Origin: Cichorium intybus
Taxonomy: Eukaryota > Streptophyta > Magnoliopsida > Asterales > Asteraceae
Length of the DNA stretch: 64,000 nt
Direction of reading: 5' to 3'
NCBI GenBank assembly: GCA_023525715.1
Contig: CM042010.1
Coordinates: 158,597,907 to 158,661,906, forward strand
Of this stretch, positions 25,530 through 39,926 are shown piece by piece (position 1 is the stretch's first letter; each line of letters opens with the position of its first letter). The notes beneath the pieces were generated by a model that saw nothing but the letters and a program-made list of their open reading frames with translations, was not told the DNA's origin and made no database searches. Made by a program: the position numbers and the translations under genes.

Positions 25530-28500
25530 TCAAAATTGTTCTAATACAACCTTGCGCATGAAGTCCTCAGGTGCTGTAACATAAAATTCGTTTATTTTTT
25601 GTAATGGAGTAGTAGCCCTGATCATTCTTTCTATTTTTAGAAAGTCAAATAACAACAGTCAAATAGTCAACTTTCGTAAGATAAGATGAATACCTAATCC
25701 ATTTGTGAACAATCTGAACTGGCCAAGTGCTTGTCTGATGAACATCTCAACACCACTCACAACTGTAACTCCCACCTCTACAGCTTCTTGCAGAAGCCGT
25801 GTGTTTCTAGGTGTATAAACCGCATCAAATACAAGATCATATGATCTCAAATTCTCCTAATCAAGTTAAAACATATCTTAATTAATAATCCCATATTCAT
25901 AAATGCAAAAAGAAACATCCAAATAAGTTTAACCTTGGAAACTGGTGTGAGGTGTACATCTGGTTCCATGCCAATAGCAGAACAGTTTGCAAGAATCATT
26001 CCATTTTCAGGGCAAAATGCATCCAGTTCTTCAATAGGCAAAGCCTCACCTGAAACTGCTCGTGCAAGAGACTCTGCTCTCTCTGTTTCAGTAATTTTAA
26101 AGTCAGAAAAGTTTAAAATTACCAAAACATATTATTAAGTCACATTTTTTGTTTTAATTACCAAAATTTCGGTTGAAAATCACTACTCGCGCGCCTTTGC
26201 TTTTGGCACCAAAAGCTAGTGCTCTTCCTGCACCTCCTGCTCCAACTAATACAAATAATCTTCCAGCAATGGGGGACACATTTGGTGTATCCCCATTTGA
26301 AACCTGTCTCTCTGAAAATAACAACGTACTTTACTCTTTTTACCAATATAAGCATTTTACTTTATTTTTTTTATACCCATAATAGCAATATACTTATATT
26401 TATTTACCCATATAATAACAACAACACTGCATTTTTGCTGATAATAGCAATATGTAACTCATAATAGCAATGTACTTAACATTTCTTTACCAATTATAGC
26501 AAATAAAGTACAATGTCCATATTGCTACTACAGGCAAGAGATAAAGAATATTGCCATTATTGGCAAGAAAATGTAAGTAGGTTGTTATTATGGGTAAAAA
26601 AATATAAAGTACATTGTTGCTCTCCACAATTTGCTCATTTAGAAAATAGAAGTGAATTTTGACCATGAGATAATAGGAAATATGTGAAATTTAAAACTAT
26701 ATAATTGTATACCTCGTAGTGCATCTTCTATTGCAGTGATGCAAGCATCACAATCTGTGTTGTAACCAACAAGCTTTCCATCACTAGGCCGCCTAACAAT
26801 GGTGTTTACAGCTCCTATTGACTGAAAATTATAAAAAGCATGTGTTAAATCAGTATGTGCAGTAAAGATACTTCCTTATTACAACTATTGAAATGATTAT
26901 AATATATTATTTTTTTACCTTGGCAAGAGGGTCAACTTCATCACAGCATGCTACTGCTGATTCCTTATGTGGGAGTCCAATACTATTTGTTCCATCAAAG
27001 AGAATATATGCATGCATTAGAAAGACCTAATCAATAACAGTGTTATATTTTTAACTAATAAACTTAGAGAAATAGCTTTTTTTTTTTTTAAAAAAGAATT
27101 ACCTGAAACCAGCAAAGTCGGTACATGAGTATACTCTGAGGAACTCCTTAATGTTATCAACAAGGAGGGGGACATAAATTCCATTATAACCGCAGTATCT
27201 GAAAGCTGGATTATGAAGCAGAGGACCTTTGCTATGGCCTACTGGATTTGAGACAACACCAAATACTTTTGTATCTATGTCCACATTATCGAGCTCATAA
27301 ACGTTCTTGATGCTAACAATAGGTGGTAAGCCGTGTATAGATTTGCCTCCTAATGAACCATAAACCATGAAGGCTCCATATTTTGGGCCCAACAATTGGC
27401 TTATAAGGCCTCTATCTCCAATAGCTCTTACAATCACAGGGACCTACACATTCCATTCAAGGTCTAGGGTTTAGGGTTTAACAAGTATTCCGAGAGAGGT
27501 GAGTTCTAAAATTCGGAAGAAGGAGAGTTCATACCTGGGAATGAGTAAGAATATGAAAGACTGGGGATACGTCTGTAATGTAAGCGACCTCGGTCACAAC
27601 TTTGATGATATCTGCTCCAGTAGATTGGAGACATACGAGCAAATTGCCTAGTTTTTCTTTGCAACAAACTCCGCTTTTCACGTAGCTTGATACAATTATC
27701 TTGCTATTCTCTCGTTTTTGCATAAGTTCATCAATAACATCAAACGCAAGCTGAAATTACCATAAATGAAGAGCATCTCATCACAAACTAACCAAACCAC
27801 AGTTAAGTTTACTAATACACATACGAAAAACGATTCATTCTAAGGAAGTAAAGAGTCTTCCGACAGAATTCACTAGCATGCGCTTTCTGAATTTAGGGAA
27901 ATCAGCTAATGTTATGATCTTAAAAATATAACTGGAACTAACCTCAAAGTCAATCTCGACGAATTCGACATCCAAGTCGACGGCGAGTTTCAAAACTTGC
28001 AAACATCTGTGCTTTAAATCTCCTTTGCATGAGTTTTTCTGCGAATTTAGCCTGTAAATTATGAACAGACTTGTTGGATCATAAATTATACGAACGCTGG
28101 TTTTGGTGCGACAGGGAGTCGGGGACACAGGGTCCATCGAGGGTTCTGGACTGAAATTGGTCCAAAGCCCATATGATGCTTTGTCTCTATTATTATTATT
28201 ATTATTATTTATTTTTTTTTATTATTTTGTTTAAGCTTCTACTTTTAGTGTGAACAGTTACTAAAAACAAGAAAAATGAACAACAATATTCAACAGTCAA
28301 CACACGTATTATTCAAAAGCCAGCGAGGAAACTAGAAAAAATGATCTTGAACTTTCCAAGCACCAACCACACGTGATGTTTTTTCACATATGGGATAGAA
28401 TTAACGTACACTATTGCCGTGTAAAATGGACAATTGTCATCTATATACGCCTCATGAGTAAATCGTTAAATCTAAATCACAATATCCTTAAAACGACACA

Positions 28501-31500
28501 TATAATGCTCATATTTAATTCTAAAATATCGTTTACTGATTCCGAATTCTTTTACTACCAGGGCAATTATTGGAGACGAAAACTGAAACATAGTGCATTT
28601 CTCTATTTCATTGGACTATATAAAAGTTATGTACAAAATAATTTTAAGTATAATAAATAGCTATTGTCCATATTTACCTGATAGTTGATATGGACTCGTG
28701 TTATTAGATATTCTCACCTACTTCAACACGAGCACAGTGATCCTTTCAGTCACCATAAAAGTAATACGCCGATAAATTTTAAATATCAAACCTCACAATA
28801 AATATTATGAACATTAAATGCAATTGCTAAAAGAATTTCATATTATTATTATTATCATTATATTATTAAATATGAATTCATAATATATTCAACATGGGTG
28901 TTGATGTAGTTAAAAAGATGTTTCGTCCGTGTTTAAATTTAATACACTATTAAAAACATTTGATTAGATATGCTAATTTTTCCTCTCTTTATGGAACGGC
29001 ATAAAATTTATATAGAACTAGCAAAAAGCTTGAGGAAGAAAGACATCATCAAGAGGAAATGACAATGTTAAAGTTGTATAACCAATCAATCTGGTTTCAG
29101 TGTACTTTTTTTTTTTTTTTTTTTTTTTTTTGATTCTTTAAAATATACCTTTAATTAATTATAGAAATTTTTTTATATATCTTTTTATGTCATTTTAATC
29201 TTTTAACAAATGTATTTTACCAAACATTATTGTTTATCAGCAGCTAATCTGTCAAATATAACCTTCATCAAATTGAAAAATTCAAATACTCAAATATCTC
29301 CTTTAGTATCTACTTAAAAAAACATATCATTATTTACAAGAGAATACGCTGTAATGGATTTCAATCTGAAATTAATCTTCGTGCAAACTTATTATATAGT
29401 ACAAATCAATGTTTTAAGACCTGGGTTTTTAGTTGACCTAGTGTGGTGACCGAGTCACGGGTCAATCGGTCCAACCGGTTCAACCGTCGGGTCAACTCGG
29501 TTTTTACGATTTTTATATATTTTATATTTTACAGCATAATTATATATTTATAAAACATAAACAATGTAATTTCACATTTTTGGTATAAAAAATATATTTT
29601 GTTAGATTTTTATAGGAAAATTTTACTAAATTTGATGAATGAATGGTGAAGTAATTATAAAAGTTTGAATATTGAATTTTTTAACCAAGTTTTTAAAGCC
29701 GAAATTATAATTTTTGTTTAAATAACCGGATCACTGGTCCAACCGGTTTTTTGAGAAAACAGGTCGGTTCAATCCGAGTCGGAAATTTGCAAACCAGTCA
29801 TAACTGACCCGCTTTTTTACCGGATCACAGTTCAACCGGCCGAGTCAACCAAAATTTTAAAACATTGATTATATCAATGTAATCACTCCTTCAAATAGAA
29901 ACTTTAAAAGGGAAATTAATGCGAGATTGATGACATTGAATACATGGCCACGGAATTAATGTGTCCCAACTCCTCCCACACCCATGTAACATTAATGGAA
30001 GTGGTGGATTGATATCATTTTTTATGACGGTGATGTCTTATCATTTGATCAAGTAGGCATACATTGTCCATATATATGTGCTTTTTGTCACATTACTTGA
30101 TTAAACTTTCTTTTGAAAGGAATTATGTAACTCACAAGTAGCAACAAAGGTTCAGACTTGTGGCTCAATGTAAGATAAATGTTGAAAATTAACTCTACCG
30201 CAACAAGGATTTGGAGTAAGATTTTTCATTTTAATAAGGAGGGTAAGCTTTTTTTTTCACTTATTAAGGACATGAGTTGAATAAGGTAAGTTTTATATGA
30301 ATTTTTGATTATTGACTTGGTGCAAAAATAACAACTTCATAGAGAATGTTAGAATGTCAAGTCCTAAGCCTTCAGATTTTCGTTCTTATTTATTTTTAAT
30401 ATTCTATTTTCTAGGATGTACCCTCATTTTCTTATATATATAAATTATTTTAAATATTATATGTCTATATAACACTTTATGCAAATAACACTTGATAACA
30501 AGAAAAAGGACCTAACACCCAACAATACCCACATTCCGAAAGCGTTGCATATAAAGACTAATCGCATTTTGCTACTTATTTTTTGACGGCAAACTTGAAG
30601 CATGTGAAATTCATGTCAACTCCTTCTAAGAATGCTTAATTTCCAAATAACCATCGATTGATGATGGTTTGCATTTTTACTACTCATTTGGTTAATCGAT
30701 ATGTATTAATAATAATTTGTAAGAAATTAAACGTTATTTAAAGAAACGTTGTATAATATTAGACAAAATGACCGACTTAGTTTACTAAGAATAGTCATGA
30801 GCATGACTTGGATGCATAGCCACCTACCACTAGTGTGGTGGCGTCCAGTATCCATGTGCATCTTCACCTAGACTCTCGTCCTCTTCTACTACCTTTATAT
30901 TTTATATATAACCCTACCATCACCCATTTTTGTTTTACTCTCGTCAACTTTTATGGACCAAATATGATCAAAAATCACAAGAATGAATTAATAATTTGAG
31001 TGGTCTCAAATCTCAATGCCTTGAAACTGCTTCCAACAATACAAGGTTTGTGAATGGTAGAACAGAACAACCAACGTAAAGTTACCAAACCAACCTTCTA
31101 AATATGTCAAATGATCAAACATGGAGCTTGCTTTTCTACGCAATGTCGCATAAAAACAGAAGGAACCAGTACTAAAGCTGACACCTGATGATACGTACTT
31201 TTTTTACTAAAATGACATTTTTGGGTTTGGGTTTGGCTTTTCTTATTATTTTGGTCGAGGTAAAGATTTAATGGGATTGGTCTAAGGTAAAAGGGTAACA
31301 TAAAGCATTTAACTTGATAGTAAATAACAAATTTGAAGTTTCCTTTTTTCTTGTTATCATTGAGTTAAGGATGTGATGTCTATGAAATGGGATAAGGATA
31401 TGATGTTACAAAAATGGGATTGGTGTTATGGAACAAGGGTAAAAAAGACAAATTTGCGTTTCTTTTTCTTGCTTTTTGATTGAGTTAAGATTTAAGAATG

Positions 31501-31791
31501 CGATGTCTACAGAAATGTCGTTGGTGAAAAGGCAAAAAGGCAACATAGTAATTAGAAGCTGAAAATGTAAATGAAAGAAAGATGAGGGTACCTGAAAGAA
31601 ACAATTGCTGGGAGAGTTCTTTGTTTCAAAAGAAGCTCAATTTCAGACAGATGGAAGAGAGACATGGAGTCTATACATAGCTCAACAAGATCTGCACCTT
31701 CTTCTTTTGCTTTCTCCATTGATTTCACCATTTCTTCTCTGGTTTCACTTTCAATTGCGGCGCATATTAGCAGCTTGTTCCTGAAACCCAT
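25530..31791 (-). CDS. Bifunctional DHQ dehydratase/shikimate dehydrogenase family, quinate-dehydrogenase-like paralogue, 514 aa
   Basis: Ten GT-AG exons on the minus strand: 31791-31592, 28051-27943, 27750-27535, 27443-27103, 26982-26919, 26821-26713, 26311-26162, 26082-25934, 25856-25694 and 25573-25530. They total 1545 bp in one frame. Residues 1-215 are a type I dehydroquinate dehydratase domain; the rest is shikimate dehydrogenase with GHSKGP (244-249), catalytic K295 and D333 (equivalent to K385 and D423 of the Arabidopsis enzyme), the NADP loop GAGGAG and NRN. The dehydratase site is broken: the Schiff-base Lys is kept (K153), but the catalytic His is Y126, and conserved Arg positions are C39 and Q191. 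In the dehydrogenase, the second Ser of GHSKSP is G248 and the Thr before the PHK motif is G291. It starts directly with the enzyme domain and shows no transit peptide, so it is probably cytosolic. I infer quinate/dehydroquinate or related oxidoreduction rather than core shikimate synthesis. Confidence 0.93.
28052..31591 (-). other. Large first intron (3540 bp) of the dehydrogenase gene
   Basis: GT donor at 31591 and AG acceptor at 28052 on the minus strand, splitting codon 67. It holds an (ATT)n tract (about 28186-28210), a poly(T) run (29107-29131) and the inverted-repeat element 29404-29870. No other gene was recognised inside; its length is exceptional beside the other introns (77-401 bp). 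Confidence 0.85.
29404..29870. mobile_element. Inverted-repeat MITE within intron 1
   Basis: Begins AATCAATGTTTTAA and ends with its exact reverse complement. Subterminal inverted words include GGTCCAACCGGTT, GTTCAACCG and GAGTCAACC. The centre is AT-rich. I could not find a convincing target duplication, so the superfamily is open. Confidence 0.65.
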
Positions 31792-31866
31792 CTCGGTATA
31801 TGTGGGGGGTGGGGATGATGACTATGGAGGAAGGTGATTCAAAAGACCAGAGTATATCTAAGGTAC

Positions 31867-31875
31867 CTTATATAA
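31867..31875 (-). promoter_or_regulatory. TATA box of the dehydrogenase gene
   Basis: On the minus strand TTATATAAG lies about 76 bases upstream of the ATG at 31791, which would leave a 5' UTR of roughly 45-50 bases. Position and sequence are typical of plant promoters. Confidence 0.6.
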
Positions 31876-34800
31876 GCAAGTGTCATGTGCGTATGGGAGG
31901 GTGGTATTCTTAATTTATAGAATCCTGGTTGAATTGGAAGACTTGAAATTCTGATGGCCTCAATAAATGGTCGTTGCCACCTACCCCTGATGATGGATTG
32001 CTCTTTCCTTTTGTTTTCTTAATATTTTGGCACCATTGAGAACGATGGGAATCTAAATATCTCACCACCACGTGTTTATTCAGTTTCAAAACAATATTTT
32101 ATAAAATATCATAATCTGCTAGATGGATTTAAAATTTTAAACACCAACAAAAGTTCTTACAAACAGACGTAGCATTTTGACGGACAAAAATTCACGTTGT
32201 GCAATTACTTGTAAAATTGTATAAATATTGGAACACTCTTGTAATTTCCAGAAATCCGCAATTTTGGACAATTGATATAAACCGAAAAAGGGACAAATCT
32301 AACAACTTATGATTTGTTATAGAATAGCCAAAGAAATTCCCAAATGTCTTAAAATAATCGCATATTTCATGACGAGCCATAACATAACTCATATTTGCAA
32401 AAAGAAAAAAAGAAAAAAAAAATGTTGTTTTGTATTGTGAGGTTTCAGTGTTTCACATGGGTCCCATTGCGAAATAGGGATCTCATTGTTTAATTTAAGT
32501 TATTATTTTGTCAGCTTGTGGAATTAGAGTTGTCGACGGCAATACAAAAAATGTGGTATATACTTGGCTAGGTTGGTCAAAATTCAGTATAAGATAGATA
32601 CAAGCTTCGTTGTGTTTTACATAAACTCAAATTAAAATGTTTTATCTTTTTGGAGTATGCAATCGAGAAAATGTCATTTAGATGATATTAGACCATCAAT
32701 AATGGTAAAAGATTTGCAAGCTCCTCTAATACTAGGAAATGTAATTGTCATATTGAATATGATGAATGCAATTGTTCAATCCTAAACTTATCCCACGACG
32801 TTGGCCCCAGTCATAAAGAAATTTATCGTGATAAAGAATTTCCACCGATGATACCATATAATATGTTAGCTTTTATGCGGGGCTTACAAGAAGTCAACAA
32901 GAGAGACATTGAAAAATGCAAGCAAAATTATTGCACGTAAAGAAGGTATCATAGAAGATATTGAAAAAAAAAAAAAGGAAAATAAGAAGTTAAAGTTGCA
33001 GAAAAATACATAACATATGCTAAGATGGACACTTTAGTATGGTTAAATACTACAGCATATTGAAAACGAAATTCAAGATAGACATGGAGTTATCGATGAC
33101 CAAACAAAACTCTTTCCATTTCAAACTTTGGACATACGAAAAAAGTTAGTCATGTTGATATTAATACATTAATTTAGTTATGAGGTATTGTATGGATTCT
33201 AGTTAATTGTTTTCAACATCTATTTCAAAATCCCATTATATATATTTTAAATATAAACACACAATGTCAATTGAATCTCATTATGATATCCACAATAGAT
33301 ATATGTCAACCAACTTTATAACATCATAGTGACGTTGCTGGCAGGACCATCGAAAGCCAATGTGCTATCAGTAGCACCACGGACAACCATCCGTAAAGTG
33401 ACTTAATAATGATCACTTGGGAATTATGCACTCAAAAATGAGTTGCCACATGTTCGAATCTCATATTTTCAACTTTGATATTGTTTGACATTCTAAAAAA
33501 GTAGGCATACGGTCTACAAACATACAAAGGAAAACACCACAATTTCCTTAGCGAAGGACTTGAATACCGAAACCCCAGATGCGATACAATCACGCCGTGC
33601 TCCAAGTTCAAGCCAACGAATACATGAAAAACATTTAGGGTAAAATAGTAAGCACAAAACTTAGTGAGTTCCCCAAAATACCACAAGATCCATTTCATTC
33701 ATGCACATAAGTCAAATTCGAAATCCAGGAACGATCGATCACACATCGTCCTTTCGTTATTAAACATCCTCGGGTGCCCAGAATGACCAGCCATGCATCA
33801 TCCTTTCATCATGAAGCTCCTTCCGATTTATCAACTCATTCTTCTGACTCTTGAGTTGCCCTGATCCGTCCTTAATCAACTCATTCTTCAGTCGCCAGAA
33901 CGAATCCAACGAATGTCACATACAAACACAGAAGTCTACGCATACGATCTAACCCATCAGGTTTCCATTACCAAATATGATATAAAGCACACCCATCTAT
34001 CACACGTCACTACACATAATAAAGTAAGACTACCTATGCATGCAACTTCACACATAATATAGCAAGAATACTCACCTGATCCGCCAAGCTAAGCAGCACT
34101 CCGACCGCGTGTCCTTGGATCCTGACAACACGAACCTCCTAACAAGGATAAACTTCACTTAGCTAATCCTAAACCCCAAACAGAATAATCCTCCAAGACC
34201 GGTACCCCGAATCTCTCAAGTTTGACCGAAAGTCAACGGTCAAATGTCAAAGTCAACGGTCAAAGTAAATGTCATGTAACGTCGCTATCTCCTCAACGAT
34301 AGCGTTGCTATCACAGTTGGCATCGCTATCTCCTTAAGATAGCGACGCTAACTATAAACAGTCTCAAAACTTCATTACGCTCTTAATCCATATAATACTT
34401 TGATATTGCATGTAAAAACATGTATAATTTATGTGATATCAAAATACCCCACACTTAGACTTTTGTTGTCTTCAAGCAAACCAAAATTATTCAGCCAATA
34501 AAACAATTACTTCAACACATTCCATCCGTAGGTAAATACCAACGCTCGTTACCGATAGCAAAAATAATGCTTTAAAATAAATATATAAAGTATACCTAAA
34601 ATTATATACATAATTGTGTACATGTCCATTTTAATTGTTCATGTTCCAAATAAGCTTTCTCTCCGTAAGCAACAAGTCCCTAATGTGCTAGCCACTTATT
34701 TTTGCATTCCCTAGAAACATTACCTTTTAAAACCCCCTAGCTTCAAGACTTATTACTAGATTTCCATAATTACCCTTGTATAATACACTTGGTTTTGAAA

Positions 34801-35632
34801 ATTAAGTCTTACTAATATTTTGATTTTTTATGACTTGAATTTTCATGGTTTAGATATTAATTAAAATCGATGTGCTATATTTATAAGACCTTCTACTATA
34901 CTGCTTATTACTAATTTTTAGCACTTTTTACTTTTTCCATACCTTTAAAACTCGCGGCTTTCTAAGGAACTATTGATTACAAATTTTCAACTCAAGTCTG
35001 TACAGAGTCTACTCATTCAAAATTTAAAGGCCACTAAGGAAATTCGATGACTTTCTTTAAATCTCGTTTAACAAACGTAGAATCATCCCAAGCCAGTTGG
35101 CCTTAGGTGATTAAGTGTGGAACACCATTTAGGAGCTACTAGTTCGAGCAGTAAAGGTCACATATTGAATTTCCCTCCCGAGCTTCAATCTTATGGTACA
35201 ACTTTCAGAATTGATTTAACATTTAAGCACTTTACTATTAATTTCTCGAGATTTTTCTCGTTTAAGCACGCATTAACACATTTATAGAGGCTTTTCCTCA
35301 TTTCAATACATCATAGTAAAATTGAAAAATATGGAAATCTAACTCAATCTAATTTTACTATCACTTAAAAATGTTTAACACATTACGGGTGGCAATGGTT
35401 TGGATTAGGTCACTAACAAGTCGACCTGTTTAATTAATGGGTTGAAAATATGTACCCAATCCAATATGTTTAACTAAACAAGTCAAGAAATTCTAACCAA
35501 CCAATCCTTTTTAAAAAATGGGTTGAAATTAGGTTGATTTGTTTAGCATTATTACAATCCGACATGTTTAATAAATGGGTGGAACAAAATTTTAAAAAAT
35601 ACCCCATAAAAGTTTTTAATGAGTTTATTTAA
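31876..35632. other. Intergenic, degenerate repeats
   Basis: No gene seen. The 34200-34380 segment has close repeats AAAGTCAACGGTCAAA and several GATAGCG/CGCTATC inverted words. Around 35090-35190 (CCAGTTGGCCTTAGGTGATT then GTTCGAG) and 33400-33460 (TGTTCGAATCTC) there are tRNA-like words that may be old SINE pieces. None could be delimited. Confidence 0.4.
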
Positions 35633-36973
35633 GGGTAAATTGCATAAAAGTCACTAACTTTTCCAATTTTCTCGATTTTTACACTGTATTTTTAGTTTTT
35701 GCAATTAAGTCATTATGTTTTCAGAAAATTGCAATTAAGTCATTATGTTTTCCAAAAAGTTGCGAAAATGACCATATGACAGGATGGCAACAGGTTATCA
35801 AGTCATTTGGTCAAATTTGCAATTTTTCAGAAAACATAATGACTTAATAGCAAAAATAAAACATAGTGTCAAAATCGAAAAATCTGGAAAAGTTAGCGAA
35901 TTTATGAAAGTTACCCTATGCAATTTATATAACTTAATCACATTACATGTCCCATACGTGTCCCAAAAAATAAATTTGTTGTTACCTTGTTTTTCCATTT
36001 AAAGTAATCAAATTTATTGTCCTAAAAATGGAATTTCAAAAAGATTTAGGATAAATGCATACGAATAACAACTAACTTACATGCCCTCAGTGTGAATATC
36101 CTATTGGGTAATTGGTTATGTAAACAATGTCTTTATATGATGGGTTATAAAAATCTATATTGATGTTCGTTCATTTACAAAGATAGTTTAAGCTAAGTAG
36201 ATAAAAAGTTCAATATACTTTTACCATTTTTTCAATCGAGTCCATCAACTTTCTTATTGAGAAAAAAAATTTGGCAATACAACATGTCAAGGTAGTAGCA
36301 TTTGCATACTCGAAGACATAAAATGTATAATTTTAATTACTAGATTTTTTGAAAAACTTAATCGTTAAAAATTGTGAAAATAGACAAAATAAAGAAAAGC
36401 GCCGTCTTATTCGAAATTAAAGTACTTGTTTTCAATAAAACAAAAAATGTATACTCATTTTCAATAAAAAAAAACTTAATTTCAATGAAACAAAAAGTAT
36501 TAAGAGTTTAAACTAGAATTTTTTTTAAGTAAAATAAGGTTTCGTATGCATTTATCCTAAATCTTTTTGGAATTCCACTTTTAGGACAATAAATTTGATT
36601 ATTTTAAATGGAAAAACAAGGTAACAACAAATTTATTTTTTTGGACACGTATGAGGCATGTAAAGTGATTAAGTTATATAAATTGCATATGGAAAATTGC
36701 ATAAAATTCGCTAGCTTTTCCAGATTTTTCGATTTTGACACTATGTTTTATTTTTGCTATTAAGTCATTATGTTTTCTGAAAAATTGCAAATTTGACCAT
36801 ATGACCTGGTAACCTATTGTCATCCTGTCATATGGCGTTTTCGCAACTTTTTGGAAAAAATAATGACTTAATTGCAATTTTCTGAAAACATAATGACTTA
36901 ATTGCAAAAACTAAAAATACAGTGTCAAAATCGAGAAAATTGGAAAAGTTGATGACTTTTATGCAATTTACCC
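35633..36973. mobile_element. Mutator-like element with about 430-bp terminal inverted repeats
   Basis: 1341 bp with a perfect 9-bp target duplication TTTATTTAA (35624-35632 and 36974-36982), the size typical of Mutator elements. The arms are 35633-36064 and 36541-36973, diverged by scattered substitutions and small indels. The ends read GGGTAAATTGCATAAAAGTC and its near-complement. The 470-bp centre is AT-rich without a transposase frame, so it is non-autonomous. Short frames in the arms are by-products of the inverted repeat. Confidence 0.9.
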
Positions 36974-36982
36974 TTTATTTAA

Positions 36983-38059
<1,077 letters not shown>

Positions 38060-38121
<62 letters not shown>
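38060..38121. repeat. (TA)n array 6
   Basis: About 62 bp of TA, shared boundary between elements C and D. Confidence 0.97.
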
Positions 38122-38125
<4 letters not shown>

Positions 38126-38541
38126 TTTACGAATTTTAAATACCGTGTGACTGTAGGACAAGATATGGTCCATTTATTTCAGAATGTTAAAATAGGTATT
38201 TTATTGCTTCACAATTATTGAAATTTGAATTCGTATACTTGAAATTAGGGATTTCATTGGATTTACGTAACTCATCATACATATAATTCCAAAAACAAAC
38301 TCATACGTGCATATTAAAATTCCGATAGAATGATTATAGTAGTAATCAATATTGCGATCATGTAATTCATTTTGTTTATCGAAAATGCTAGAATATATAG
38401 GTAGATTAGATCAAAAAAAATTTAGGATTCATTTTGGGAAGCAGGTAACCATCAATGTTATTATCGAACACAGGTAAAAAAAGATTTTTCAAGATGTTAT
38501 TTGTATTATATATTTTTTGTCTATTTGGGAGGGGCGAACAA

Positions 38542-39926
38542 TCTATATCTATATATCTTATAAAAGAAGCAAAATACTTGCACCATATCAATTTGAAACT
38601 TCCATGACCTTTCAAATTTCTTCTAATAATGATTATAATTTGGTTAATTAATATGAGATAATTGAAAATATAATAAATATTATAAAATTAATTAATCAAC
38701 TTTTAACTTAACATACTTAATTTATTAGTTTAAATTGGATGTAAATGTTACCATATTATAATTATTAATCTAACGTATTTGATCTAAATATGATGCAAAA
38801 TTCAAAACGTAAATCGAAATGTTGAATAAACTTGAAACAATTGTCCGAATACTACATTTCCAAATAGTTAATAAGTTCAAATAAAATGTTAAAGGTAAAA
38901 CCTAAATCCAAACGTCATTCTAATAAAATTTTGACAAAAACTATATTTTATCTTCAACTTTCAACTTAACATACTTAAATTATTGGTTTAAATTGAATGT
39001 AACACATTATATTTTCTAATGCTACCACATTATAATTATTAATCTAACATATTTGATCTAAAATGATGCTAAATTCAAAACGTAAAAAGTTTAAATAAAA
39101 ATTTAAACGTAAAACCTAAATTGAAATGTCAAACTCTAAAATTTTGACCATAACTATTTTTTATAATAATTAAAATCTATAAAGTGGTAGTGATTTTATT
39201 ATGTTATAAATAACATAAAACTAAAAAAAATATATTAAGTTGTCTTGAAAACAATAGTGACATTTGAAATAATAACAATAATCAAAATAAAAAATGGTCA
39301 AATGATCATTTATTTAACTAATATTAAAATATATATCTAACTTGATTAACCAAAGTAATGTTGAATGTAAAACCTAAATTAAAATTCTAAATTAACAAAA
39401 TAATTTAATAGAATATATTTTTTTATAATTTTTTTTCAATTAATACTTTTTTAATAAATTAAATTATAATAATAGTTATCAATAAGACAAAATTAAAAAA
39501 TATGTTATGTTTTTCGGAAAAAACGATTGACAATAATTAATAATACTATTAAATAATATTTATATTAACTTTTATTCATATGCAACATCTTATAGGTACA
39601 ATTGACATTATATGATCGTAAATTATGTATATATAAATTGATTAAACATTATCATAATTAACAATAAAAACATAAATATATTTTTATTTTCACATATAAC
39701 CTATTAATAGAGACTATTGAGATAATATTTATATGTGTATTCTATTTTAACATATATTTAAAATAAATACAATAGATCTCTATGTTTATAATTATATATA
39801 CGGAATTAGTGTAAGAATTACTATTTCATAGTTGATGTCAATGACGTAATTATTTTCAACAATATATATTTGTCAAAATTTTAATTACATCTTTTTAACA
39901 TGCGCAACGCGCAGGCATTCGCCTAG
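38542..39926 (+). mobile_element. Non-autonomous Helitron
   Basis: 1385 bp. It starts TCTATATCTATATATCTTAT after an A and ends GGCATTCGCCTAG before a T, as Helitrons do (insertion between A and T, CTAG 3' end). A GCGCAACGCGC palindrome lies just before the 3' end. There is no Rep/helicase frame. It is nested in element D. Confidence 0.9.

Noticed and set aside
33440..33460. GTTCGAATC word as a tRNA gene B box
   Set aside because: No A box at proper distance and no cloverleaf can be drawn; at most an old SINE fragment.
35784..36002. Open frames on both strands in the Mutator-like arms
   Set aside because: They mirror each other because of the inverted repeats and contain no transposase motif.
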